A DNA stretch of 64,000 nucleotides from Pseudomonas serboccidentalis (GCF_028830055.1 NZ_CP101655.1:2188051-2252050), one strand, 5' to 3'; numbered from the stretch's first letter, positions 14,298-23,293 are shown. A program made the numbers and translations. The notes: generated from the sequence alone by a model not told the origin.

Positions 14298-16382
14298 TTA
14301 CTTCTTGGCCACCTGATTGCTCAGCTTCAGGTAATCGAGCAGGACACGCCCGGTTTCGGCCAGGTAGGCGTCGTCCTCTGGTTTGACCTTGTCCGGCTCG
14401 GCGGCTGCGAGCGCGTCTTCATCTTCTTTCTTCAGCTCTTTGAGCGGCTCTTCGCCTTTGGCTTTGCGACGGATGTTTTCCATCGCCAGTTGCTTGGCGT
14501 CGATGTCAGTGTGCTGGGCACGGCGGTCTGCTTCGTTGAGGCTGACGGTTTTTTCTTCCATCAGCTTCTGCGCCAGGGCCAGCTTGTCGCGGATGAACAC
14601 GAACTCGGCGTCCTTGGCGGTACGTGTGTCATGCTCGGACTTGAGCTGTGCCAGAAACGGCTTGAACGGATCGGATGCCGGTCTGATCGCGGCCTTGATG
14701 GTGTCCCACGGCATGGCTTCGGGCAGGGCGCTTTCGCCGATTTCCTTGGTGTCGATGATCGACGGATAATCGATGTCCGGCAGCACGCCCTGATGCTGGG
14801 TGCTCTGACCGGAAACCCGGTAGAACTTGGCCAGGGTCAGTTTCAGTTCGCCATGGTTCAGCGGCTGAATGGTCTGCACGGTGCCTTTACCGAAGGTCTG
14901 GCCACCGATGATCAGCGCACGATGGTAGTCCTGCATGGCGCCGGCGAAAATCTCCGAAGCCGAGGCGGACAGGCGGTTGACCAGCAGTGCCATCGGGCCT
15001 TTGTAGAACGCACCCGGGTTTTCATCTTCCAGTACATCGACGCGGCCATCGGCGTTACGCACGAGGACGGTCGGGCCCTTGTCGATGAACAGACTGGTCA
15101 GCTCGGTGGCTTCCTGCAGGGAGCCGCCGCCGTTGTTGCGCAGGTCGATGACCACGCCGTCGACTTTCTCTTTCTGCAGTTCGGTCAGCAGTTTCTTGAC
15201 GTCACGGGTGGTGCTCTTGTAGTCCGGATCACCGGCACGGAACGCCTTGAAGTCGAGGTAGAAGGCTGGAATCTCGATGATGCCGAGCTTGTAATCCTTG
15301 CCGTCCTGTTTCAGGTTCAGCACGGATTTTTTCACCGCCTGGTCTTCAAGCTTCACTGCTTCGCGAGTGATCGACACGATCTTGCTGGTCTGATCGTTCG
15401 GCGCATTGCTGGCCGGAATCACTTCCAGGCGCACCACGGTGCCTTTCGGGCCGCGGATCAGCTTGACCACTTCGTCCAGGCGCCAGCCCACCACGTCGAC
15501 CATCTCTTTGTTGCCTTGGGCAACGCCGATGATCTTGTCGGCCGGAGCAACCTGCTTGGTCTTGTCGGCCGGGCCTGCCGGCACCAGACGCACGACTTTC
15601 ACTTGATCGTTGTCGCTCTGCAACACGGCGCCGATGCCCTCGAGGGACAGGCTCATGTTGATGTCGAAGTTCTCCGCGTTATCCGGCGACAGATAGTTGG
15701 TATGCGGGTCGTAGGACATGGCGAAGGTGTTGATGTACGCCTGGAAGATGTCTTCCGCGCGGGTCTGATCCAGGCGCGCCAACTGGTTCTTGTAGCGCTT
15801 GGTCAGGGTTTCCTGGATCTGCTTGGAATCCTTGCCCGCAATCTTCTGCCGCAGCACTTCGTCCTTGACGCGTTTGCGCCACAGGTCGTCGAGTTCAGCA
15901 GTGGACTTGAGCCAAGGGGCGTCCTTGCGATCGATCAGCAAGGTTTCCTTTGTGGTGAAGTCCATCTTGTCGACGCCCTTGTTCAGCTCCGCAATGGCGA
16001 AGTCCAGACGCGCCTTGACGCGGTCCAGATAGCGCTTGTAGATGGTGAACCCGGCGTTGAGGTCGCCGCTTTTGAGGAAGTCGTCGAACTGGGTCTTCCA
16101 CTTGTCGAATTCGGCGATGTCGCTGGCCATGAAATAGCTGCGCGACGGATCCAGCAGCTTGATATAGCTGTCGTAGATGATCACCGAGCGCGCATCGTCG
16201 AGCGGTGGCTTGCTGTAGTGGTGACGCTTGAGCAACTCGACGACGTTGAGACTGGCGATCACTTCGTCGCGATCAGGCTGCAACTTGTCCCAGCTGTTGG
16301 CTGCGAATGTATTGCCCGACATCGGCAACAAACCGATACCGATGAAAAGAGCGAGGGCGGTGCTGGGGAGCAAATGCTTCAT
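14298..16382 (-). CDS. prc: Carboxy-terminal processing protease Prc (Tsp)
   Basis: A 694-residue periplasmic serine protease. The start chosen gives a signal peptide (MKHLLPSTALALFIG ... NTFA); an in-frame ATG 33 nt upstream adds a tail before the signal and is less likely. Order: helical N-terminal domain, PDZ domain (~235-320, with LEGIGAVLQ), S41 protease core (VDGVVIDLRNNGGGSL), catalytic Ser near 470 in LSASASEIFAGAM, catalytic Lys near 497 in FGKGTVQ, then the C-terminal tail domain. It degrades proteins with unstructured C-termini. In P. aeruginosa the homologue AlgO influences alginate regulation. Length and order match the family. Confidence 0.96.
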   Translation of the reverse strand: MKHLLPSTALALFIGIGLLPMSGNTFAANSWDKLQPDRDEVIASLNVVELLKRHHYSKPPLDDARSVIIYDSYIKLLDPSRSYFMASDIAEFDKWKTQFDDFLKSGDLNAGFTIYKRYLDRVKARLDFAIAELNKGVDKMDFTTKETLLIDRKDAPWLKSTAELDDLWRKRVKDEVLRQKIAGKDSKQIQETLTKRYKNQLARLDQTRAEDIFQAYINTFAMSYDPHTNYLSPDNAENFDINMSLSLEGIGAVLQSDNDQVKVVRLVPAGPADKTKQVAPADKIIGVAQGNKEMVDVVGWRLDEVVKLIRGPKGTVVRLEVIPASNAPNDQTSKIVSITREAVKLEDQAVKKSVLNLKQDGKDYKLGIIEIPAFYLDFKAFRAGDPDYKSTTRDVKKLLTELQKEKVDGVVIDLRNNGGGSLQEATELTSLFIDKGPTVLVRNADGRVDVLEDENPGAFYKGPMALLVNRLSASASEIFAGAMQDYHRALIIGGQTFGKGTVQTIQPLNHGELKLTLAKFYRVSGQSTQHQGVLPDIDYPSIIDTKEIGESALPEAMPWDTIKAAIRPASDPFKPFLAQLKSEHDTRTAKDAEFVFIRDKLALAQKLMEEKTVSLNEADRRAQHTDIDAKQLAMENIRRKAKGEEPLKELKKEDEDALAAAEPDKVKPEDDAYLAETGRVLLDYLKLSNQVAKK

Positions 16383-16470
16383 GCTGATTCGACGCGGGGA
16401 CAATTGATAACGCATATTAGGCCGTCTTTGAAGTCGCCGGTTCTACGAGAGCCGGTCGCATAATGCAAAA

Positions 16471-16494
16471 AGCCCGGCGCTACAGCTTCGGGCT
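16471..16494 (-). terminator. Terminator-like hairpin upstream of prc
   Basis: AGCCCG at 16471-16476 and CGGGCT at 16489-16494 pair. Read leftwards a TTTTTGC tract follows. It lies about 90 bp before the prc start, so it either stops antisense read-through towards prc or acts as an attenuator. Confidence 0.4.
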
Positions 16495-16520
16495 CAGTCC
16501 AGACTCACTATGGAGGCACT

Positions 16521-17483
16521 GTGAAGGCATTGCAAGGCGTTGAAGGTCAAGTGGCATGGGTTGAAGAGCCGAGTCCTGTGTGTGATGTAGGACAAGTGCG
16601 CATTCGCGTGGCGGCAGCTGGCCTCAATCGTGCCGATTTATTACAGAAAGCCGGGCTTTATCCACCGCCACCCGGCGCCAGTCAGGTGCTCGGTCTTGAG
16701 TGCTCCGGGGTGATCAGCGAAGTCGGCGCCGGGTCCTCGTGGCAGGTCGGCGATCGGGTCTGCGCCTTGCTGGCGGGGGGCGGGATGGCCGAAGAGGTGG
16801 TCGTCGACGGACGGCACGTGCTGCCGGTGCCCGAGGGTGTCTCGTTGATCGAGGCTGCGGCATTACCCGAGGTTTATGCAACGGTCTGGCTGAATGTGTT
16901 TCAGCTGGCAGCGCTGAAACCGGGTGAGAAAGTTCTCCTGCATGCCGGTGCAAGTGGAATTGGTTCAGCGGCGATTCAGCTGTGCAAGGCGTTCGGCAAC
17001 CCGTGCTGGGTCAGCGTCGGCTCGGCCGAGCGTCTGGCCTACTGCGAAGCGCTGGGCGCCCAGGGCGGAGTAGTGCGCAGCGATGATCTGGAGAGCCTTC
17101 GCGACTTTGGCCCGTTTGACGTGATCCTCGATCCGGTCGGCGGCAATTACGCCGCGCTGAACCTCAAGCTGATGGCGCTCGACGGTCGCTGGGTGCTGAT
17201 CGGTCTGATGGGCGGGCGTGAGGCGAAACTGGACCTGGCGCAGTTACTGGCCAAGCGTGTGCAGTTGCTCGGTTCGACATTGCGCAGTCGTGACGATCAG
17301 TTCAAGGCTGACCTGTTGAGTGATCTGGGTCAGCAGGTCTGGCCGCTGTTTGCCGAAGGGCGGCTGCGTCCGCAACTGGCGAAAACCTTCCCGGTGAAGG
17401 ATGCCGAAGCAGCGTTTGCCGAGCTGGCGAGCAATACTGTTTCCGGGAAACTGGTATTGGTGATTGACGACAGCCTGAGCTGA
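16521..17483 (+). CDS. NAD(P)H:quinone oxidoreductase, PIG3/MDR family
   Basis: A 320-residue cytoplasmic enzyme of the medium-chain dehydrogenase fold. The GroES-like N-terminal domain shows AAAGLNRADLLQKAGLYPPP, a PIG3/TP53I3-type signature, followed by LGLECSGVI. The Rossmann part has HAGASGIGSAAIQLCKAFG (about 140-158). No zinc-ligand cysteine set is present. It would reduce quinones or small carbonyl compounds with NADPH. Ribosome site GGAGG lies before the ATG. It is divergent from prc and followed by a REPIN. Confidence 0.9.
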   Translation: MKALQGVEGQVAWVEEPSPVCDVGQVRIRVAAAGLNRADLLQKAGLYPPPPGASQVLGLECSGVISEVGAGSSWQVGDRVCALLAGGGMAEEVVVDGRHVLPVPEGVSLIEAAALPEVYATVWLNVFQLAALKPGEKVLLHAGASGIGSAAIQLCKAFGNPCWVSVGSAERLAYCEALGAQGGVVRSDDLESLRDFGPFDVILDPVGGNYAALNLKLMALDGRWVLIGLMGGREAKLDLAQLLAKRVQLLGSTLRSRDDQFKADLLSDLGQQVWPLFAEGRLRPQLAKTFPVKDAEAAFAELASNTVSGKLVLVIDDSLS

Positions 17484-17495
17484 TTGAAGGGACAA

Positions 17496-17576
17496 GATCA
17501 AAAGATCGCAGCCTGCGGCAGCTCCTACATTGGGAGGGTGTACACCCTGTAGGAGCTGCCGCAGGCTGCGATCTTT
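17496..17576. repeat. REPIN (GTAGGAGCTGCCGCAGG family)
   Basis: Two inverted arms, GATCAAAAGATCGCAGCCTG...CCTACA and TGTAGGAGCTGCCGCAGGCT..., face each other around a short centre. The arm hairpin is GCC-GCA-GGC in both. The element lies between convergent genes. Confidence 0.9.
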
Positions 17577-17580
17577 GTTT

Positions 17581-18234
17581 TTATTTCCAGAGATGGATCG
17601 GCCAGTCGGACTTTTCGGCGTGGTCCAGCAACACCGGGTCCGGATTCACCACATGCGGGAAGTCCACCTTCAGCAGCAACGGCAGATCATTGCGTGAGTC
17701 GGAGTAGAAGCTCGCGCCCTCAAGGTTTTCTTCCTCGGCATCCAGCCATTCCAGCAAACGGGTGATCTTGCCTTCGCGGTAGGTCAGCGTGCCGACGGTC
17801 TGACCGCTGTAAACGCCGTGCGCGACGTCCAGCTCGATCCCCAGAATCTCGTCGATGCCCAAACGGTCGGCGATCGGCTTGACCAGGTGCGTGCCCGAGG
17901 CTGATATCACCAGGATCCGGTCGCCGGCCTTGCGGTGGGCCGCGATGGTTTTGGTCGCATCGCTGAAGATGATCGGTTCGATGAAGTCTTCAACCCACGG
18001 GCCGACCAGATGCTCGACTTCTGCCGGGGTGCGGCCGATCAGTGGTTCGAGGCTGAACGCCATGTACTCTTCCATGCGCAATTTGCCATGGCTGTAGGCG
18101 TCCATCAGCTCGTTGTTCTTGCGCATGAACGATTCAGGATCGACCCAGCCCAGGCGCCCCATCTGCTCGCTCCAGAGGGTGGCGCAGTCGCCGTGGATCA
18201 GGGTTTCGTCCAGATCAAAAATTGCCAAAGCCAT
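17581..18234 (-). CDS. HAD-IB family phosphatase (SerB-like)
   Basis: A 217-residue cytoplasmic hydrolase. Motif I is FDLDETL (Asp 7 nucleophile, Asp 9 acid), motif II is VISASGTH (about 111-118), the Lys motif is in HRKAG or GKITR, and motif IV is FYSDSRNDLPLL (about 180). It resembles phosphoserine phosphatase-like HAD-IB enzymes. It lies downstream of an ABC transporter operon and may be its last gene, dephosphorylating an imported organophosphate; that link is inferred. A repeat fills the 111-bp gap between the two. Confidence 0.88.
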   Translation of the reverse strand: MALAIFDLDETLIHGDCATLWSEQMGRLGWVDPESFMRKNNELMDAYSHGKLRMEEYMAFSLEPLIGRTPAEVEHLVGPWVEDFIEPIIFSDATKTIAAHRKAGDRILVISASGTHLVKPIADRLGIDEILGIELDVAHGVYSGQTVGTLTYREGKITRLLEWLDAEEENLEGASFYSDSRNDLPLLLKVDFPHVVNPDPVLLDHAEKSDWPIHLWK

Positions 18235-18250
18235 CGGTTCTCTCCGAGAA

Positions 18251-18342
18251 CAGCTGCGAGCTACTAGCTTCGAGCTGCAAGAATTGGAATCAGGTTCGCC
18301 GCAGTCTACAGCTTGAGGCTTGTAGCTCGAAGCTTGCAGCTG
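18251..18342. repeat. Inverted repeat pair of a different REP family
   Basis: The arm CAGCTGCGAGCTACTAGCTT and a diverged inverted copy (TGTAGCTCGAAGCTTGCAGCTG at the right end) flank a short centre. It is unlike the GTAGGAG and TGTGGCGAG families in this window. It separates the HAD gene from the ABC ATPase gene. Confidence 0.6.
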
Positions 18343-18345
18343 CTT

Positions 18346-19335
18346 TCAAGCGACTTCACACAGGGCCGTCGGATCGATGGAAAGTGCCAGACGCTGGCCG
18401 TCGGGATGCAGATCCGCCGCCGAGCGGTTGAGCACGTCCACCACCAATTCCACGCCGCGTGCCTCGACCCGGTAGCGGATCACGTTGCCGAGCAGGCTGT
18501 GGCTGCGGATCTGCGCATCGAGTTCGCCATTGAGGCTCAATTCGATGGCTTCCGGACGAATCGCGATGCGGTGGTTGATCGGTCGTTGCAACAGCTTCGA
18601 GGCACTGTCGGCGTCGAGCAGGTTGTAGTTGCCGATGAAGCCGGCGGCGAACAGATCGATCGGCGCGGTGTAGAGGGTTTCGGCGTCGCCGCTCTGGACG
18701 ATTTTCCCTTGGTTCATCAGGAAAATCCGGTCGGACATGGTCAGCGCTTCTTCCTGATCGTGGGTGACGAAAATCGTGGTCAGGCCGAGTTCGCGCTGGA
18801 TCTGCCGGATCTGTTCGCGCAGGTGTTTGCGAATCCGCGCGTCCAGCGCCGACAGCGGTTCATCCAGCAGCAACAGGCGTGGGCGGGTGACCAGCGAGCG
18901 GGCGAGGGCCACGCGTTGGCACTGACCGCCGGAGAGCTGGTGCGGATAGCGGCTGGCGAAGTCATTGAGCTCGACCAGTTTCAGCACTTCGGCGACACGC
19001 TTGTGGCTGTCGTCGGCATTGACCTTTTGCATGCGCAGGCCGAAGGCGACGTTCTGTTCGACGGTCATGTTGGGGAACAGCGCGTAGCTCTGGAACACCA
19101 TGCCGATCCCGCGTTTTTGCGGACTGAGCGGCACGATGTCGACGCCATCGAGCAGGATCTTGCCGCCATCCACCGGCGTCAGGCCGGCAATGCAGCGCAG
19201 CAGCGTGGACTTTCCGCAACCCGACGGGCCGAGCAGGGTGACGAATTCGCCCTTGTTGATTTCGCAGTTGATGTCGCTGAACACCGTGGTGCCCGCGTAG
19301 TTTTTCTTCAGGGTTTGGACGCTGACATAGCTCAT
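18346..19335 (-). CDS. ABC transporter ATP-binding protein (phosphonate/Fe/polyamine class)
   Basis: A 329-residue ATPase with Walker A GPSGCGKST (about 35-43), Q-loop VFQSYALFPNMT, signature LSGGQ, Walker B LLLLDEP, D-loop SALDA and switch His in VTHDQEEA. A TOBE-like domain occupies the last ~90 residues (RPEAIEL). It energises import by the two permeases that precede it, overlapping the nearest by 4 nt. The layout (binding protein, two separate permeases, one ATPase, GntR/UTRA regulator) matches 2-aminoethylphosphonate systems (PhnSTUV with PhnR), but the substrate is not shown by the sequence. Confidence 0.9.
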   Translation of the reverse strand: MSYVSVQTLKKNYAGTTVFSDINCEINKGEFVTLLGPSGCGKSTLLRCIAGLTPVDGGKILLDGVDIVPLSPQKRGIGMVFQSYALFPNMTVEQNVAFGLRMQKVNADDSHKRVAEVLKLVELNDFASRYPHQLSGGQCQRVALARSLVTRPRLLLLDEPLSALDARIRKHLREQIRQIQRELGLTTIFVTHDQEEALTMSDRIFLMNQGKIVQSGDAETLYTAPIDLFAAGFIGNYNLLDADSASKLLQRPINHRIAIRPEAIELSLNGELDAQIRSHSLLGNVIRYRVEARGVELVVDVLNRSAADLHPDGQRLALSIDPTALCEVA

Positions 19336-20132
19336 TCGCTTTTGTCCTTGTTCAAGATGTTGGCGACCCAGGTCAGGACCAGCACGAAAAAGAAGTAGGA
19401 AATCACCAGCGCACTGGTGAAGTGACCGCTGCTGTTGCGCATGTTGTTCAGATACACCTGCAGGGTTTCGTAACGCGTGCCGACGAGGATGTTGGCAAAC
19501 ACGAACTCACCGAACAGGAACGAGAACGACAGCAGCAACGCGACCATCAGGCCTTTGCGCAGGTTTGGCAGCACCACCAGGAACGCGGCCTGAAAGGTGC
19601 TGGCGCCGAGCAGTTGGGCGGCGTCCATCAGGTCGCGCAGGTTGATGGCCTGCAGGTTGTTGGTGATCGCCCGGTACATGAATGGCAATGCCACGGTGAA
19701 ATAGCAACCGATCAGGATCCACGGCGTGCCGACCATCGCCAGCGGCCCGGAACCGTAGAGCTGCAACAGCCCCACCGACGACACCACCGGCGGCACTGCG
19801 AAGGGCAGCAGGATCAGGATGTTCATCAGCGCATCGAGTTTCGGGAAGTGGTAATGCACCACGAACAGCAGCGGCAGAATCAGCACCACCGACAGTACCA
19901 GCGCGCCGACACACACCAGCAACGATTGGCCGAAGGCGTGCAGAAAGCGCGGATCGCTCCACAACTGGATATACCACTTGAAGGTGAAGCCGCTGGGCAG
20001 GATGGTCGCCGACCAGCTGCTGGCGATCGAGTAGACCAGCGTGCCCACCAACGGCAGCAGCAGGATCGCGAACAACAGATAAACCACGACGCGGTGGTAG
20101 ACGCCGGCCGGGCCGGATTCAGCGCGAGACAT
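19332..20132 (-). CDS. ABC transporter permease (second, PhnV-like)
   Basis: A 266-residue inner-membrane protein with about six transmembrane helices. The cytoplasmic EAA-type loop reads LRDLMDAAQLLGASTFQAAF followed by LPNLRKGL (about 165-190). It overlaps the upstream permease by 14 nt and the ATPase by 4 nt, so the three are translated as a unit. It forms the channel with the companion permease. Confidence 0.9.
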   Translation of the reverse strand: MSRAESGPAGVYHRVVVYLLFAILLLPLVGTLVYSIASSWSATILPSGFTFKWYIQLWSDPRFLHAFGQSLLVCVGALVLSVVLILPLLFVVHYHFPKLDALMNILILLPFAVPPVVSSVGLLQLYGSGPLAMVGTPWILIGCYFTVALPFMYRAITNNLQAINLRDLMDAAQLLGASTFQAAFLVVLPNLRKGLMVALLLSFSFLFGEFVFANILVGTRYETLQVYLNNMRNSSGHFTSALVISYFFFVLVLTWVANILNKDKSE

Positions 20133-20955
20133 GGTAGCTCCTCTTCAACAGCAGTTGATGCACGACGGTGACGATGGTCATCAACGCCACCAGCACCACG
20201 GCCAGGGCGCTGGCGAGATTCGGATCCAGCGAAATGTCGCCGGAGACCATCGCCGCGATGCGGATCGGCAGTACGTTGAAGTTACCGGTGGTCAAGGCAT
20301 AGACCGTGGCGTAGGCGCCGAGCGCGTTGGCCAGCAGGATCACGAAGGTGCCGAGCAGCGCCGGGGTCAGCACCGGCAGACCGATGTGGCGCCAGAACTG
20401 CCAGCCGTTGGCGCCGAGCAGCGCGGCGGATTCACGCCAGTCTTCACGCAAGGCGTCGAAGGCCGGGTAGAGCAGCAGCACGCCGAGGGGAATCTGGAAG
20501 TAGGTGTAGAGGATGATCAGGCCGGTTTTCGAATACAGGTTGAAGTCCTGAATGATCCCGGCCTGCTTGAGCATGATGGTGATGCTGCCGTTGAAGCCGA
20601 GCAGGATGATGAACGCGAAGGCCAGGGGCACGCCGGCGAAGTTGCTGGTCATGTTGGCGAAGGCATTCACGAAGTTGCGCAGTTTCGAGTCGACCCGGCG
20701 CAGGGAGTACGCACCGAGCACGGCGATGATGATGCCGAACACACTCGACCAGAAACTGATCTCGAGGCTGTACTGGATCGCCTGCAGGTAGAACTTCGAG
20801 TTGAAGATCTTGCTGAAGTTGGCGAAGCCCCAGCCGAACTCTTCCGACTGCAGGCTGTTGATCATCACCCAGACCAGCGGGGCGATTTCGAACACGATAA
20901 AGAACAGGGCGAAGGGCACCAGGCACAGGGCCGCCAGCCATTTGCCGCGAGTCAT
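20119..20955 (-). CDS. ABC transporter permease (first, PhnU-like)
   Basis: About 278 residues with six predicted helices and an EAA-type loop (FDALREDWRESAALLGANGW then LPVLTPALL). The ATG at 20955 gives the usual N-terminus MTRGKWLAALCLVPFALFF. A GTG at 20964 has a better ribosome site (GGGAG) and overlaps the upstream stop, so the start is uncertain by three codons. It pairs with the next permease. Confidence 0.88.
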   Translation of the reverse strand: MTRGKWLAALCLVPFALFFIVFEIAPLVWVMINSLQSEEFGWGFANFSKIFNSKFYLQAIQYSLEISFWSSVFGIIIAVLGAYSLRRVDSKLRNFVNAFANMTSNFAGVPLAFAFIILLGFNGSITIMLKQAGIIQDFNLYSKTGLIILYTYFQIPLGVLLLYPAFDALREDWRESAALLGANGWQFWRHIGLPVLTPALLGTFVILLANALGAYATVYALTTGNFNVLPIRIAAMVSGDISLDPNLASALAVVLVALMTIVTVVHQLLLKRSYHVSR

Positions 20956-20960
20956 GGCAT

Positions 20961-21767
20961 TCACTTGAGCAGCTCCCGGCACACAGGTTTGTCGTGAGGC
21001 ACGCCGAGCAGCTCGCAGACGGTGCCGCAGATGTCAGTCTGTTTCGGTGCGGCGTCAGCGTTGAGGCTGAAGGCGTCACCGAGGACGAACAGCGGCACCT
21101 GACGTTCTTCCGGCAACAGGCCGTTGTGCGAGCGGTCATTGTTCATGCCGTGGTCGGCCGTCACCATGACTTGATAGCCAGCGTCGAGCCAGCCTTGCAG
21201 GTAGTCGGCGAGGATGATGTCCGCCGAGCGCGCGCTGTTGCGGTACTGCGAGGAGTCGAGGCCGTGCTTGTGGCCGGCGTCGTCGATGTTCATCGGGTGG
21301 ATCAGCAGGAAGTTCGGCGCATGGCGCAGGCGCAGGTTTTCCGCATCGGCGAACAGGTGCGAATCCGGGTAGTGGTCATTCCAGTAGAAGTGGCCGTGCT
21401 GGATCGGCAACGACAGGTTCTCGGTATGACGGTCGCGAGCGGCGACGAACGGCGAGCGGTTGTACAACTCGCTGACCCAGTGATAGGCCGCTGCGGCGGT
21501 TTTCAGGCCGGCGTCGCGGGCGTAGTGATAGATGCTGCGCTGATTGGACAGGCGCGCAACGTTGTTGTGAACGATGCCGCTGTCGATCGGCGGCACGCCG
21601 GTGAGGATGCATTCGTAAAGCGGTCGGGACAGGGCCGGCAACTCGCACTCCAACGGATAGAGTGCGGCGCGTCCTGCGCCAACGTAAGCCTGCAGATGCC
21701 CCATGGCGTGCCGCGCGACTTCAAAATTGAGGCCGTCGAGCACGACAAGGATGACGTTGTGCTTCAT
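20961..21767 (-). CDS. Alkaline-phosphatase-superfamily phosphodiesterase/nucleotide pyrophosphatase-like hydrolase
   Basis: A 268-residue protein without signal peptide, so cytoplasmic. The start MKHNVILVVLDGLN gives the first metal-binding Asp. The nucleophile region reads LPALSRPLYECILTG, with Ser where most family members have Thr. The metal motifs IDDAGHKHG and VTADHGMNND follow. It belongs to the type I phosphodiesterase/phosphonoacetate hydrolase branch. Located between the binding protein and the permeases of the importer, it probably cleaves the imported phosphorus compound. The substrate is unknown. Confidence 0.82.
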   Translation of the reverse strand: MKHNVILVVLDGLNFEVARHAMGHLQAYVGAGRAALYPLECELPALSRPLYECILTGVPPIDSGIVHNNVARLSNQRSIYHYARDAGLKTAAAAYHWVSELYNRSPFVAARDRHTENLSLPIQHGHFYWNDHYPDSHLFADAENLRLRHAPNFLLIHPMNIDDAGHKHGLDSSQYRNSARSADIILADYLQGWLDAGYQVMVTADHGMNNDRSHNGLLPEERQVPLFVLGDAFSLNADAAPKQTDICGTVCELLGVPHDKPVCRELLK

Positions 21768-21806
21768 AGGGGCGTTGACTCCGAAAACAAAACTTGGACC
21801 GATCAA

Positions 21807-21891
21807 TGTAGGAGCTGCCGCAGGCTGCGATCTTTTGTCTCTGCCTTTTAAAAGCAAGATCAAAAGATCGCAGCCTGCGGCAGCTCCTACA
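21807..21891. repeat. REPIN (GTAGGAGCTGCCGCAGG family) inside the ABC operon
   Basis: Both arms carry GCC-GCA-GGC and TGCGATC. It lies between the binding-protein gene and the hydrolase gene, both on the minus strand, so it falls within the transcript and may modulate 3'-end stability of the upstream mRNA. Confidence 0.9.
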
Positions 21892-21900
21892 GATGAAGGA

Positions 21901-22968
21901 TTACTTCATCTCGACGATGACTTCTTCGTTCCACTTCTGCGGCAGGGCCTTGGAGGTTTTTTCCCACGCGTCGGCGTCCTTGATCGGCGTGACCTTCTTG
22001 TACTGCTCGTTCGGCAGCAGCTTGGCCTTCACGTCTTCCGGCAGTTGCAGGTGTTCGGCGCGGATCGGGCGGGCGTTGCCGCGAGCGAGGTTGGTCTGGC
22101 CGGCATCGCTGAAGATGTATTCGCGGGTCAGCTTGGCGGCGTTAGGGTTTTTCGCGTACTTGTTGATGATCGTGGTGTAGCCGGAAATCACCGAACCGTC
22201 GGACGGGATCAACACCACGTAGTCATCCGGGTTGGCCATCTTGGCCTTGTAGCTCAGACCGTTGAAGTCCCAGACCACGCCGACTTCGATCTCGCCTTTT
22301 TCCATGGTGGCGATGGTCGGATTGGCCATCGACAGGCGACCCTGCTTGGCGATGTCTGCAAACAGCAGCAGGGCCGGCTGGATGTTCTTCTCGTCGCCAC
22401 CGTTGGCCAGGGCCGCGGCCAGTACACCGTTGGCGGCTTGCGCGGCGGTGCTCACGTCACCGATGGAGACCTTGTATTTGCCGCCCTTGAGATCAGCCCA
22501 TTTGGTCGGCACTTCGGAGCCGTGCAGCAGCTTCTTGTTGACGATGAAGGCGATGGTGCCGGTGTAGGCCAGTGCCCAGTTGCCGTCCTTGTCCTTGGCC
22601 CAGGCCGGAACCTGATCCCAGGTGCTTGGCTTGTACGGTTGCACCACACCCTGCTTGACCGCGATCGGGCCGAAGGCGGCACCGACGTCGCCGATGTCGG
22701 CAGTGGCGTTGTCTTTTTCAGCGGCGAACTTGGCGATTTCCTGGGCCGAGCTCATGTCGGTGTCGATGTGTTTCAGGCCGTAGGTTTTGGCCAGGTCTTC
22801 CCAGGTGCCTTTCCAGTTGGCCCAGTCATCGGGCATGCCGACGCTGTTGACGGCGCCTTCCGCTTTCGCAGCGGCTTCGAGGGTTTTCAGGTCGGTGTCG
22901 GCCGCCATGGCGGCGGTGCACATTGCAATGGTCGAGCCTAACAGTGTTGCCAGGAAAAGCTGTTTCAT
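21901..22968 (-). CDS. ABC transporter periplasmic substrate-binding protein
   Basis: A 355-residue protein. The signal peptide is cleaved after AAMA (about residue 22). The mature part starts DTDLKTLEAAAKAEGAVNSV, typical of the bacterial extracellular solute-binding class used for iron, polyamines and 2-aminoethylphosphonate. GGAGCTT is the ribosome site. It is the first gene of the minus-strand operon and faces a GntR/UTRA regulator across a 352-bp gap that holds operator-like sites. The ligand cannot be read from sequence. Confidence 0.9.
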   Translation of the reverse strand: MKQLFLATLLGSTIAMCTAAMAADTDLKTLEAAAKAEGAVNSVGMPDDWANWKGTWEDLAKTYGLKHIDTDMSSAQEIAKFAAEKDNATADIGDVGAAFGPIAVKQGVVQPYKPSTWDQVPAWAKDKDGNWALAYTGTIAFIVNKKLLHGSEVPTKWADLKGGKYKVSIGDVSTAAQAANGVLAAALANGGDEKNIQPALLLFADIAKQGRLSMANPTIATMEKGEIEVGVVWDFNGLSYKAKMANPDDYVVLIPSDGSVISGYTTIINKYAKNPNAAKLTREYIFSDAGQTNLARGNARPIRAEHLQLPEDVKAKLLPNEQYKKVTPIKDADAWEKTSKALPQKWNEEVIVEMK

Positions 22969-23013
22969 TCCGAAGCTCCTTGGTCGTGTTCAACGCTGCG
23001 ATTGCGGTTTGTG

Positions 23014-23027
23014 TTGGTCTAGGTCAG
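23014..23027. promoter_or_regulatory. GntR/UTRA-type operator candidate 1
   Basis: TTGGTCTAGGTCAG has the half-site TGGTCTA (23015-23021) of the HutC/DasR-type consensus TGGTCTAGACCA. It lies about 50 bp before the start of the binding-protein gene. Confidence 0.45.
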
Positions 23028-23128
23028 CAATACCTGAGCCAATTTAAGGGGGCTGGATGACACTTTGATGTCGGCGGTCGCCCGACAGGGCTTTTATTCG
23101 CCCGGTTCTGGCGCTTGCCCGGTAAGCG

Positions 23129-23140
23129 TAGACCAAGGTC
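23129..23140. promoter_or_regulatory. GntR/UTRA-type operator candidate 2
   Basis: TAGACCAAGGTC contains TAGACCA, the inverted half-site of TGGTCTA. It is in the middle of the divergent region. Confidence 0.35.
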
Positions 23141-23293
23141 AAAGCCCCGGCCGGCAAGGGACTTGGCCGATGTATTGCAAGTCATGAGGGCGACCGTCGG
23201 GCGGGTTTGTCATCTCTCGGTCATCTGCACTGCCTAGGCTTGCAATACATGGAAACGGCTTGCAGGCCGTGCGGTTTTTGCCCTGAAACAGTG

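Noticed and set aside
14490..16463. Very long open frame antisense to prc (about 657 codons)
   Set aside because: It is a mirror of the biased third-codon positions of prc; composition is His/Gln/Val-rich without any motif.
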